Assembly: GCF_016901225.1 (NCBI RefSeq) | Contig: NZ_JAFEUL010000004.1 | Coordinates: 229,452 to 293,451, forward strand | DNA: 64,000 bases | Direction of reading: 5' to 3' | Origin: Actibacterium sp. 188UL27-1 | GTDB taxonomy: Bacteria; Pseudomonadota; Alphaproteobacteria; Rhodobacterales; Rhodobacteraceae | In this document: in pieces, positions 9,110 through 16,934 of the stretch | How positions within the stretch are numbered: the first letter of the stretch is position 1 | How the letters are laid out: each line of letters opens with the position of its first letter | The notes under the pieces: model-generated | Database searches by the model: none | Told to the model about the DNA's origin: nothing | The model's input: only the letters and a program-made list of their open reading frames with translations | Made by a program: the position numbers and the translations under genes

Positions 9110-9421
9110 ATGATCGTGACGACGACACCGACGATTGAGGGAAAGGCCATCCGGTCTTACCACGGGGTGGTCGTGGGAGAGGCCATTCTTGGGGCGAATG
9201 TCTTTCGGGATATCTTCGCGGGGATCACCGACATCATTGGTGGTCGATCCTCGGCCTATGAAGCCAGCCTCGGTGAGGCGCGCGAGACGGCTTTGCGTGA
9301 GTTGGAGGAGCGGGCCGTCGCCGCGGGGGCCAATGCAGTGGTGGGTGTCGATCTGGATTACGAAGTGATCAACAACATACTCATGGTTTCGGCCTCGGGC
9401 ACGGCGGTAAAGGTCGGCTGA
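9110..9421 (+). CDS. YbjQ/UPF0145 family protein
   Basis: A 103-residue protein of the YbjQ (DUF74) family, usually annotated as a putative heavy-metal-binding protein that forms a pentamer. The signatures [14 protein letters not shown], the [33 protein letters not shown] block and the [17 protein letters not shown] motif are intact. An ATG 24 bp upstream is in frame, but the family start fits ATG 9110, preceded by a purine-rich stretch. It lies inside the SUF cluster. A link to metal handling is attractive but not proven. Confidence 0.85.
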   Translation: MIVTTTPTIEGKAIRSYHGVVVGEAILGANVFRDIFAGITDIIGGRSSAYEASLGEARETALRELEERAVAAGANAVVGVDLDYEVINNILMVSASGTAVKVG

Positions 9422-9530
9422 GCCGTGATACTGCAAGTGATATATCCTTTGCGTTGCGGTCGCGCTGTTTTCGCGCTCTTGCCGTTTTGTCGCCGCATTA
9501 CGGCGGCAGATTGTTCGACGTTAGGGGACA

Positions 9531-10052
9531 ATGATGGGATCGCGTCGGGATATGGATCACCGGTTTGCAGAACGGATCAAACGGATCGAAGGCGGGACGC
9601 AGTGGGAGCCCGACGGCGTGCTGTTGCCCGACCGGTCGGTAGATCGCAAAAAACGCTCGAAAAAAGGCGAAGTGGCCAGCAACGCGGCCTATCCGCTGTC
9701 CATCGTGCTGGCCTTTGTGCTGGGCATGCTGACCGTTTTGATCGCCCGTTATGTGCGGTTCCAGATGTTTGGCATGCCGGGCGGCGGCGGAGATGTTTTG
9801 GCCGATCACCTGTTCATGGATGCGGCCATGTCATCATGCATCGGCTTTCTGATCCGCATGGTAACCAATATGAAATCGCCGATACATATGTCGGCAAAGG
9901 GTTTTGGGATCACAGCAGGTGTGCTGACCATGCATATGGCCGTGCACCGGATGCCAGACCTGTTCGAACGGTTGTTCAGCCCCGATTGGGTCTACCAGGT
10001 GATCGCGACGACCGAGCCCAACGGATTTTTGTTCTTCACCCTTGGCGGCTGA
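9531..10052 (+). CDS. Membrane protein, unknown (paralogue of the next gene)
   Basis: A 173-residue protein with a charged N-terminal region (HRFAERIKRIEGGTQWEPDG) followed by three or four hydrophobic helices from about residue 52. The N-terminal motif F-x-x-R-[IV]-K-R-I recurs in the next gene (FDFQQRVKRIVG), so the two appear to be diverged paralogues acting as a pair. No named family is recognised. A GGGGAC ribosome binding site precedes the double ATG at 9531/9534. It lies within the SUF cluster between ybjQ and sufC. Confidence 0.7.
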   Translation: MMGSRRDMDHRFAERIKRIEGGTQWEPDGVLLPDRSVDRKKRSKKGEVASNAAYPLSIVLAFVLGMLTVLIARYVRFQMFGMPGGGGDVLADHLFMDAAMSSCIGFLIRMVTNMKSPIHMSAKGFGITAGVLTMHMAVHRMPDLFERLFSPDWVYQVIATTEPNGFLFFTLGG

Positions 10053-10055
10053 TCC

Positions 10056-10529
10056 GTGCCCGAGCCGGATTTCGACTTTCAACAACGCGTCAAGCGGATC
10101 GTCGGGACAGAGGCGCTCAAGCCCGCCATCGCATCAAAACGGACCAGGGCAGGGCCGCTGGATTATCTTGGGACGCTGGCACACGCCCTGCGGCTGCCGT
10201 TTGCCTTTGTGATTGGAATGGCGGCGGGATTTGCGACACGGTGCGCCGGGTTCCACTACGGCGCGCCAAGCATTTTCTTTGGTGCGGGCAGCGGTCAGGT
10301 GTCGCTGTTTGCATCCGACATCCCGCTCGCGTTCTTCTTTGGACTGGCTTTCGCCGCGATCTTTCGCATGACCGGTTTCCTGGCGATCATTGTCCAGGTG
10401 ACCGGGTTGGTCTTTTTCATCCTGGCCGAGGCGAGCCTGGCCGATCAGTTCCCATGGCTTTGGGAAAACGCGTTCTCACGCCGCTACATGCTGTCGATGA
10501 CATCGGCATTTGGAGCACTGGCCCGGTAG
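10056..10529 (+). CDS. Membrane protein, unknown (paralogue of the previous gene)
   Basis: A 157-residue protein with a soluble N-terminus (about 45 residues) and about four hydrophobic segments. It shares the opening F-x-x-R-V-K-R-I motif and domain layout with the preceding protein. The likely start is GTG 10056, only 3 bp after the upstream stop, so the two are probably translated together. The function is unknown. Confidence 0.65.
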   Translation: MPEPDFDFQQRVKRIVGTEALKPAIASKRTRAGPLDYLGTLAHALRLPFAFVIGMAAGFATRCAGFHYGAPSIFFGAGSGQVSLFASDIPLAFFFGLAFAAIFRMTGFLAIIVQVTGLVFFILAEASLADQFPWLWENAFSRRYMLSMTSAFGALAR

Positions 10530-10640
10530 CAAGGCTTGCTTTGGGGGCCGCGCGCTCCTTTCACCATATCTGTCAACGAACCGCGTTCAGCCATCCCCGT
10601 ATGCGGGCTGTGGCAGCGCACCATTCTCAACGAGGGCACC

Positions 10641-11396
10641 ATGCTTGAGATCAAGAACCTTCATGTGAAGCTGGAAGAAGAAGACAAGGCGATCCTGAAA
10701 GGGGTAAACCTGACAGTGGAGGCGGGCAAGGTCCATGCGATCATGGGGCCCAATGGCTCTGGCAAATCGACCCTGTCCTATGTGATGTCCGGCCGGGACG
10801 GGTATGAGGTGACCGATGGAACCGCCGCTTTGGGGGGCGAAGATATCCTGGATATGGATCCAGAAGAGCGCGCCGCGGCCGGTCTGTTTCTGGCGTTTCA
10901 ATATCCGGTTGAGATCCCCGGTGTGGGCAATATGACCTTCCTGCGCACGGCATTGAATGCCCAACGCAAGGCCCGCGGCGAAGATGAAATGAGCGCCGCT
11001 GATTTTCTGAAACTGGTCCGTGCCAAGGCCAAGGACCTAAAGATTGATGCCGATATGCTTAAGCGTCCAGTCAATGTGGGTTTCTCGGGCGGGGAGAAAA
11101 AGCGCAACGAGATCCTGCAGATGGCCATGTTGGAACCTAAGATGTGCATTCTGGACGAGACGGATTCGGGGCTGGACGTCGATGCAATGAAGCTGGTCAG
11201 CGATGGCGTGAATGCCTTGCGCGACGAGGGGCGGTCTTTCCTGGTGATCACCCACTACCAGCGCCTGTTGGATCATATCAAACCGGATGTCGTACATATC
11301 ATGGCTGACGGCCGCATTGTGAAATCGGGCGGGCCCGATCTGGCGCTGGAAGTCGAAAACAATGGGTATGCCGACATTCTTGCGGAGGTTGCGTGA
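10641..11396 (+). CDS. sufC: Fe-S assembly ATPase SufC
   Basis: A 251-residue ABC-type ATPase that drives conformational change in SufBC2D. Walker A GPNGSGKST (about residues 36-44), the SufC-type signature FSGGEKKRNEILQ, Walker B CILDETDSGLD and the switch histidine in VITHYQRLL are all present. A longer frame runs upstream, but ATG 10641 gives the conserved MLEIKNLHVKL start. The last base of its stop overlaps the sufD start, indicating coupled translation. Confidence 0.96.
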   Translation: MLEIKNLHVKLEEEDKAILKGVNLTVEAGKVHAIMGPNGSGKSTLSYVMSGRDGYEVTDGTAALGGEDILDMDPEERAAAGLFLAFQYPVEIPGVGNMTFLRTALNAQRKARGEDEMSAADFLKLVRAKAKDLKIDADMLKRPVNVGFSGGEKKRNEILQMAMLEPKMCILDETDSGLDVDAMKLVSDGVNALRDEGRSFLVITHYQRLLDHIKPDVVHIMADGRIVKSGGPDLALEVENNGYADILAEVA

Positions 11397-12694
11397 TGGG
11401 CGCCTTGAAACAGGTGAGTCAGGCAAAAACCAACGCGACCGAGGAGCGGTTAGCCAGGCTGACGCTGCCGCAGGGGGCCGGTTGGGCGACCGAAGCGCGT
11501 GAGGGGGCGTTGGCCCGCCTGCGGGCGATGGGTTTGCCGGGGCGTCGGGACGAATACTGGCGTTACACTAGACCGGATACCTTGGTGCAGCCATCGGCGC
11601 CCGAGGCAGCGTTGTTCCACAATGATGAAGGGCCGTTGTTCGACACCATTGATCGCGTCAAGCTGGTTTTTGTCGATGGCGTCTTTGACCCAGACCTTTC
11701 CGACGATCCGGCCCTCGGCGGGGTGGAGATTGAACGGCTGAGCGATGCAAGCCAGGCAGACATTCACTGGTCCAAGGATTTGTATGGTGTGCTTGAAACA
11801 GACGGTCAGTCCCATGTGGATCGCCCCTTTGCTGCGATGAACACGGCCTTTGCCGGCGATGGCATCGTCATCCGCGCAACCGGCAAGGCGGAGAAGCCGG
11901 TAAACCTCGTTTACCTTCATAAATCAGTGAGTTCTGATGCGATCCTCCACCATGTTGTCCGCGTGGAAAGCGGCGCTGAATTGACCATGCTGGAGACAGG
12001 CCCAGCCGCGGCCCGGTTCAACAAATGCATGGAGGTGGACGTGGCTGCCGGTGGCACTTTCCACCACATCCGTGCCCAGGGTCGTGACCATGAACGCCGG
12101 GCCGTCACCCATATTTTCGCCCGGTTGGCAGAAAAATCCGTGTTCAAGTCATTCACGATGACAGCCAATGGTGTGCTGACGCGGAACGAGGCCGTGATCG
12201 ACATAACTGGCGATGATGCTGTGGCCCATATCGCCGGCGCCGCATTGGGTGATGGCGACTTCTTGCATGACGACACCGTGTTCATCACCCATGATGCCGT
12301 TGGATGCGAAAGCCGCCAGGTGTTCAAGAAAGTGCTGCGCAATGGCGCTGTCGGAGTGTTCCAGGGCAAGATCCTTGTCAAACAGGGCGCGCAAAAGACC
12401 GACGGCTACCAGATCAGTCAATCACTGCTGTTGGATGATGACAGCCAGTTCCTCGCCAAACCGGAATTGGAAATCTATGCCGATGATGTCGCGTGTTCCC
12501 ATGGCTCAACATCTGGCGCAATTGATGAGGAGGGGCTATTCTACTTGCGCTCCCGCGGCATCCCCGAAGGTCCGGCGACAGATCTGATGGTGCTCGCCTT
12601 CCTGGCTGAGGCGATCGAAGAGATCGATGATCAGGAGATCGCCGCCGACATCACCGACCGTCTGGAAAGCTGGCTGGCGCGTCGGCGCGGGTAA
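11396..12694 (+). CDS. sufD: Fe-S assembly scaffold subunit SufD
   Basis: A 432-residue SufD, paralogue of SufB and partner in the SufBC2D scaffold. The N-terminal helical part contains GLPGRRDEYWRYTRPD. The beta-helix core carries the family blocks HIRAQGRDHERRAVTHIFARL and VFQGKILVKQGAQKTDGYQ. The C-terminal EIYADDVACSHGSTSGAIDEEGLFYLRSRGI segment holds the conserved His. The start ATG 11396 overlaps the sufC stop (TGATG); a GTG immediately upstream is an alternative. Length is normal. Confidence 0.95.
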   Translation: MGALKQVSQAKTNATEERLARLTLPQGAGWATEAREGALARLRAMGLPGRRDEYWRYTRPDTLVQPSAPEAALFHNDEGPLFDTIDRVKLVFVDGVFDPDLSDDPALGGVEIERLSDASQADIHWSKDLYGVLETDGQSHVDRPFAAMNTAFAGDGIVIRATGKAEKPVNLVYLHKSVSSDAILHHVVRVESGAELTMLETGPAAARFNKCMEVDVAAGGTFHHIRAQGRDHERRAVTHIFARLAEKSVFKSFTMTANGVLTRNEAVIDITGDDAVAHIAGAALGDGDFLHDDTVFITHDAVGCESRQVFKKVLRNGAVGVFQGKILVKQGAQKTDGYQISQSLLLDDDSQFLAKPELEIYADDVACSHGSTSGAIDEEGLFYLRSRGIPEGPATDLMVLAFLAEAIEEIDDQEIAADITDRLESWLARRRG

Positions 12695-12697
12695 GCA

Positions 12698-13183
12698 ATG
12701 GCTGTCACGACAGAGATCCTAAGGACATATCGGGCGCCGCGTGCGGTCATGCGGCGCCTGCTCAGTGATGGGCCACGCGAAGATCGCGCCATCGCCTTTG
12801 TGATGGCGGCCTGTTTCGTGATCTTCATCGGCCAATGGCCCCTTGCCAGCCGTTTGGCGTTCGAAGAGCCCGACATCCCATTGCAGGCCCGTCTCAGCAG
12901 CGCGCTTTTGGTTTGGGTTTTTGCAATGCCGATTTTCTTTTACGGTCTGGCGGGTCTCAGCCATCTGATCGCCAAGGTAGTGGGCGGGCAGGGCAGCTAC
13001 TACCGCGCGCGGGTGGCCCTGTTTTGGACATTGCTGGTGATATCGCCGCTGATGCTGTTGCGGGGATTGGTCGCGGGGTTCATCGGGGCAGGGCCGGAGT
13101 TGACAGCGACCGATATCGCGGTGACCCTTGCATTCTTCACGCTTTGGTTCATATCGCTCAGCGAAGCAGAGCGCGGCACCTGA
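12698..13183 (+). CDS. Yip1-like membrane protein
   Basis: A 161-residue integral membrane protein with about four transmembrane helices after a basic N-terminus (RAPRAVMRRLLSDGPRED). The pattern, including the VGGQGSYYRARVALFW stretch, fits the bacterial Yip1/YIPF domain family, whose role is unclear. It begins 3 bp after the sufD stop and pairs with the next Yip1-like gene. Roseobacter-type SUF clusters often carry such a pair, but no direct part in cluster assembly is established. Confidence 0.7.
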   Translation: MAVTTEILRTYRAPRAVMRRLLSDGPREDRAIAFVMAACFVIFIGQWPLASRLAFEEPDIPLQARLSSALLVWVFAMPIFFYGLAGLSHLIAKVVGGQGSYYRARVALFWTLLVISPLMLLRGLVAGFIGAGPELTATDIAVTLAFFTLWFISLSEAERGT

Positions 13184-13207
13184 ATTCCCGCGCGTCAGGA
13201 CACATCC

Positions 13208-13849
13208 ATGGCAGAAACCACGTTTTCAGTCCCTGATTTGGTGCGCCGTTCGTTTACGGATGCGCGCGGCGCCGCGCGTCAGGTCATCGATCTGAACCTT
13301 CCCATCGCCGCCTTGGCCCAGGCACTGGTTCTGGTCGTGATCGCAAATGTTCTGCTGGAGCATGTCGCGGTCAGCATGGGAGGTGGTTTCCCAACCCTTC
13401 CTGAGGCCAATGATCCACGCACCGAAGCGGGCTATCAACTGGTCAAGACGTTCTATGACAACCCGTTTTACTATGCCCTAGTACAGGCCTGTTTACTTGG
13501 GATCACGGTCTTCGCAATCCACGTCATCGGGCGGGCCTTTGACGGTGTTGGCCGGTTGGAAGACGCGCTTGGCGTCATCGTCTGGTTCCAGGTCCTGCTG
13601 ATCATCATGCAGGCGCTCCAGGCGGTCACGGATCTCATCCTGCCGCCATTGACCGTCTTCGTCAGCTTTGCGACGGTAATTTTGTTTTTCTATTGGCTCA
13701 CCCAGTTCGTCATGGAAGTCCACAGTTTCGACTCCGCATTGTCTGTTCTGACCATGATCATCGTCTCCACCATCGGCATTCTGATTGCCGTGTCCCTGGT
13801 ATTGGCGATCCTGGGTGTGACCATGATCGGAGATGTACCCAATGTATGA
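13208..13849 (+). CDS. Yip1 domain membrane protein
   Basis: A 213-residue protein with five predicted transmembrane helices and a Yip1-like core. An N-terminal amphipathic segment (VRRSFTDARGAARQVIDL) precedes the first helix. It is about 24 bp downstream of the related 161-residue protein and overlaps the sufS start by 8 bp, so it is part of the same transcript. The function is unknown. Confidence 0.7.
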   Translation: MAETTFSVPDLVRRSFTDARGAARQVIDLNLPIAALAQALVLVVIANVLLEHVAVSMGGGFPTLPEANDPRTEAGYQLVKTFYDNPFYYALVQACLLGITVFAIHVIGRAFDGVGRLEDALGVIVWFQVLLIIMQALQAVTDLILPPLTVFVSFATVILFFYWLTQFVMEVHSFDSALSVLTMIIVSTIGILIAVSLVLAILGVTMIGDVPNV

Positions 13850-15062
13850 TGTGACCCTGATCCGGAACGACTTTCCGATCCTCTCGCGTGAGGTCAACGG
13901 CAAGCCGCTGACCTATCTCGATAGCGGAGCGTCCGCGCAAAAGCCCCAGGTCGTGATCGATGCGATCACCCAGGCCTACGCCCAGGAATACTCGAACGTT
14001 CACCGCGGGTTACATTACCTAAGCAACCTTGCAACTGAGAAATATGAGGGCGTGCGCAGCACCATCGCGCGGTTCCTCGGCGTGCGTGATGAGGATGAGA
14101 TCGTATTTACCAGCGGCACGACCGAGGCCATCAACATGGTTGCCTATGGGTGGGCCATGCCTCGGTTTGAAGCCGGGGACGAGATTATCCTGAGCGTGAT
14201 GGAGCACCACGCCAACATTGTGCCGTGGCACTTCCTGCGCGAGCGCCAGGGGGTCGTCCTGAAATGGGTCGATGTCGACGTGAACGGCGATCTGGACCCT
14301 CAAGCCGTGCTGAACGCGATCACCCCAAAGACGAAGCTGATAGCCGTGACCCATATGTCCAACGTGTTGGGTACCGTGGTTGATATCGCGGCGATCACGG
14401 CGGGCGCGGAAGAGCAGGGGGTCGCTGTGCTGGTTGATGGCAGTCAGGCCGCGGTCCATATGCCGCTAGATCTGGATACGCTGGGTGCGGATTTTTACGC
14501 GGTAACCGGTCACAAACTCTATGGTCCCTCAGGGTCCGGTGCGGTGCATATCCGCAAGGACCGCATGGCCGAGATGCAGCCGTTCATTGGCGGCGGTGAC
14601 ATGATCCGCGAGGTTCACAAGGACAGCGTGATCTACAACGATCCGCCGATGAAGTTTGAGGCGGGAACCCCTGGGATCGTTCAACAAATCGGTCTTGGTG
14701 TTGCGCTTGACTACATGATGGCCCACGGGATGGATGCGATCGCTGCCCATGAGCGCGACCTCTGCGGGTATGCGCGCACACGGCTGGACGGGCTGAATTG
14801 GCTGACGGTTCAGGGCAATTCAAAGACCAAGGGCGCGATCTTCAGTTTTACGCTGGACGGTGCGGCCCATGCCCATGACATTTCCACGGTCCTCGACAAA
14901 AAGGGAGTGGCTGTCCGCGCCGGTCAACACTGTGCAGGCCCCTTGATGGATCATCTGGGCCTTGCCGCGACCTGCCGCGCGTCATTCGCCATGTATAACA
15001 CTCGGGACGAGGTCGACGTGCTGATCGATGCACTTGAACTGTGCCACGAACTCTTCTCGTGA
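13842..15062 (+). CDS. sufS: Cysteine desulfurase SufS
   Basis: A 406-residue group II cysteine desulfurase supplying sulfur to SufBCD. The N-terminus (IRNDFPILSREVNGKPLTYL), the PLP lysine in VTGHKLYGPSGSG (about residue 224), the substrate Arg region FEAGTPGI and the short active-site loop RAGQHCAGPLM (Cys about residue 364) match SufS. ATG 13842 is chosen because GGAG at 13828-13831 is well spaced and the conserved residues start there; ATG 13833 is an alternative. No sufE, sufU, sufA or sufT gene follows before the tRNA-Arg, where the ICE begins, so these would have to be elsewhere. Confidence 0.95.
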   Translation: MYDVTLIRNDFPILSREVNGKPLTYLDSGASAQKPQVVIDAITQAYAQEYSNVHRGLHYLSNLATEKYEGVRSTIARFLGVRDEDEIVFTSGTTEAINMVAYGWAMPRFEAGDEIILSVMEHHANIVPWHFLRERQGVVLKWVDVDVNGDLDPQAVLNAITPKTKLIAVTHMSNVLGTVVDIAAITAGAEEQGVAVLVDGSQAAVHMPLDLDTLGADFYAVTGHKLYGPSGSGAVHIRKDRMAEMQPFIGGGDMIREVHKDSVIYNDPPMKFEAGTPGIVQQIGLGVALDYMMAHGMDAIAAHERDLCGYARTRLDGLNWLTVQGNSKTKGAIFSFTLDGAAHAHDISTVLDKKGVAVRAGQHCAGPLMDHLGLAATCRASFAMYNTRDEVDVLIDALELCHELFS

Positions 15063-15119
15063 CCCCCAGGCCAATTGTCGATTGCGGGCCGCATAACCAC
15101 CCGCTATACGACGCGTTAG

Positions 15120-15164
15120 GCACCCGTAGCTCAGCTGGATAGAGCGCCGCCCTCCGAAGGCGGA
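15120..15164 (+). repeat. 5' half of tRNA-Arg, duplicated at the ICE junction
   Basis: These 45 bases are identical to positions 1-45 of the intact tRNA-Arg at 15299 and stop within the 3' strand of the anticodon stem region. The remainder of a cloverleaf is missing, so this copy cannot make tRNA. A breakpoint close to the anticodon arm is typical of tyrosine-integrase attachment sites. Confidence 0.85.
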
Positions 15165-15263
15165 TGTCAAGTCTGGCGATCGCGAAAGGTGCTGGAAGAA
15201 AGACTTGACTAAACAACGGCTTGAGCGGATGTCGGGTTCGCTCTTCAAGAGGCCGAAAATCTC

Positions 15264-15284
15264 GCGTAAGCATGGCGTAAGCAT
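15264..15284 (+). repeat. Paired arm-type repeats left of tRNA-Arg
   Basis: The 10-mer GCGTAAGCAT occurs at 15264-15273 and 15275-15284, an 11-bp period (one helical turn). Near-identical repeats lie in inverted orientation at 15427-15447, on the other side of the intact tRNA. Such flanking repeats resemble integrase arm-binding sites of an att region. Confidence 0.55.
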
Positions 15285-15298
15285 CTCGCGAACGGTAT

Positions 15299-15375
15299 GC
15301 ACCCGTAGCTCAGCTGGATAGAGCGCCGCCCTCCGAAGGCGGAGGCCAGAGGTTCGAATCCTCTCGGGTGCGCCA
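15299..15375 (+). tRNA. tRNA-Arg (anticodon CCG)
   Basis: A 77-nt cloverleaf. Acceptor GCACCCG pairs with CGGGTGC. The anticodon stem CCGCC/GGCGG encloses loop CTCCGAA with anticodon CCG, which reads CGG. The T arm GAGGTTCGAATCCTC is intact and CCA is encoded at 15373-15375. It is the probable attachment gene of the ICE that follows. Confidence 0.95.
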
Positions 15376-15426
15376 CTTTTTTTCAACAAGATCAGTTCCT
15401 TAGAAATTTCTGTTCAGCAGGAAATG

Positions 15427-15447
15427 GTGCTTACGTCGTGCTTACGT
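15427..15447 (-). repeat. Paired arm-type repeats right of tRNA-Arg
   Basis: GTGCTTACGT occurs at 15427-15436 and 15438-15447, again with 11-bp period. The reverse complement shares the core CGTAAGCA with the repeats at 15264-15284, so the two pairs face each other across the tRNA gene. Confidence 0.55.
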
Positions 15448-15616
15448 GGCCATTTCGCGGAAGCAAGTGGCTTACTCGACCACGTTGAACGTCCACCGGC
15501 CCTTTCAATCATGTTGCGCTTTCGGACTTGAATCTCATGTCTCCCAGCTGTCCCCACCCGAGGGCGCTTAAGTCCCCTTGCAGTTCCGTCCGGCCAAACC
15601 GATGCTTGAGCAACGC

Positions 15617-15635
15617 TACTATACGGCGTATAGTA
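15617..15635. promoter_or_regulatory. Perfect palindrome, probable TetR operator
   Basis: TACTATACG and its exact reverse complement CGTATAGTA are separated by a single G, 31 bp before the reductase start. A long symmetric site of this kind before a reductase/TetR pair suggests autoregulation by the TetR protein encoded at 16229. Confidence 0.6.
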
Positions 15636-15665
15636 AGTGATCGTACTTGCTAAAAGATCGTGCCA

Positions 15666-16226
15666 ATGCCGACCCCCAACCGCCCCTCTGGCCACATCAA
15701 TATGGCGATGACGCTCGACGGGTTCGTCGCGCGTGACGATCATTCGCTCGACTGGCTAATGAAGCAGCCCAACGCCGAGGATCCGTCTTTCGCCGAGTTC
15801 TCCGCGCGCATGGACGTGATTGTCATGGGGTCAGGCTCTCTACGGACAGTGATGGGCTTCGAGCCCTGGCCCTACGAGCTACCGGTGATCGTGCTGTCGC
15901 GCTCAATGACGACGGATGACCTACCGGAGGCCCTGCGCGAGAAGGTCGAGATCCGGACGGACTCCCCTCAGGATCTTATGGCGGTACTGCACGAACGGGG
16001 CGTGCGGCGGGTTTACGTCGACGGGGGGGCGGTGATTCAGTCGTTCCTGGCCGAGGGGCTGATCGACGAGTTCAATGTCGCGATCGTTCCAATCCTTATC
16101 GGTTCCGGCATCCGCATCTTCGGCGACATAAATGCGGATATCGACCTGAAGCAGAAGTCCGTGCAGCGCTACGACAACGGCATCGTGCGACTTACTTACA
16201 CAACGGCCGAAGGGACTGGCGGATAA
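15666..16226 (+). CDS. Dihydrofolate reductase-like (RibD C-terminal) protein
   Basis: A 186-residue protein of the RibD C-terminal/DHFR-like family (YyaP/YwjB type). GHINMAMTLDGFVARDDHSLDWL at the N-terminus, MGSGSLRTVMGF and the nucleotide-binding RRVYVDGGAVIQSFLAEGLIDEF segment are diagnostic. It is presumed to be an NADPH-dependent reductase of unknown substrate. ATG 15666 is preferred over GTG 15660. The gene ends 2 bp before a TetR regulator, with a palindromic operator upstream, forming a compact cargo cassette just inside the ICE. Confidence 0.85.
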   Translation: MPTPNRPSGHINMAMTLDGFVARDDHSLDWLMKQPNAEDPSFAEFSARMDVIVMGSGSLRTVMGFEPWPYELPVIVLSRSMTTDDLPEALREKVEIRTDSPQDLMAVLHERGVRRVYVDGGAVIQSFLAEGLIDEFNVAIVPILIGSGIRIFGDINADIDLKQKSVQRYDNGIVRLTYTTAEGTGG

Positions 16227-16228
16227 CT

Positions 16229-16777
16229 ATGACGTCCCTCCGCAAAGCACGTGGATCGCTGACGCAAGAGCGCGTACTCGACGTGGCGCTCGCGGGGCTG
16301 CGTCGCCGCGGCGCGGCAGGGCTGAGCTTTCGCGCTCTCGCGGCGGCTCTGGACGTCACACCGATGGCGGTGCACCATTGCGTCGGCAGCCGCGCTGAGA
16401 TGCTGCGCCTGCTCTTTGCTCATACAATGGGTGCCCCGGTCGATGGGCTATCGGACGGACCGCCTGCCGAGCGCCTGCGCGCTCTGATGACGGCCTATTG
16501 TGCACGAGCAGTCGCCTATGCGCCGCTCCTACGCGAGGCGTTTGCTGATCCCGACCTTGCGGGAGGGCCGCAGACGCCCATCGTTGCGGCCTTGCGACAA
16601 GAACTGGCCGCGCTCAATCAAGCGGATAGCCCATTGCTCGATCTGCTAATTGATCATGCCCATGGCTTCGCGCTTTCCATATCGGCTCAACCAGCAAAGT
16701 TGAAACATGTCGAGGAGGCTTATGCCGAGGCTCTCGATTGGGTGATCCGGCGGGCCGTGGTCGTGGAGGGCAAGTGA
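16229..16777 (+). CDS. TetR family regulator
   Basis: A 182-residue repressor. The N-terminal helix-turn-helix covers about residues 12-58 (LTQERVLDVALAGLRRRG through the recognition helix MAVHHCVGSRAEML). The C-terminal half is a helical ligand-binding domain with TetR_C features and the acidic loop ADPDLAGGPQTP. It likely represses the adjacent reductase gene and itself through the 15617-15635 palindrome. That link comes from position only. Confidence 0.85.
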   Translation: MTSLRKARGSLTQERVLDVALAGLRRRGAAGLSFRALAAALDVTPMAVHHCVGSRAEMLRLLFAHTMGAPVDGLSDGPPAERLRALMTAYCARAVAYAPLLREAFADPDLAGGPQTPIVAALRQELAALNQADSPLLDLLIDHAHGFALSISAQPAKLKHVEEAYAEALDWVIRRAVVVEGK

Positions 16778-16934
16778 AACGTCCCGCTTTCTTCGCCGCA
16801 ATGAATCAGCAATCCCCTCGAAGTGATTATCGAACTGGAGAGCAGATCGCGCCGGACAGTATTAATGTGTTGGTTTTGCTGCAACGCGCAACGAGCGAAA
16901 CAGGCCAGGTTCCGCAGGCAGGAGTCGAACTTCA

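Noticed and set aside
16778..16934. Short plus-strand frame after the TetR gene
   Set aside because: No start signal or conserved sequence; treated as intergenic.
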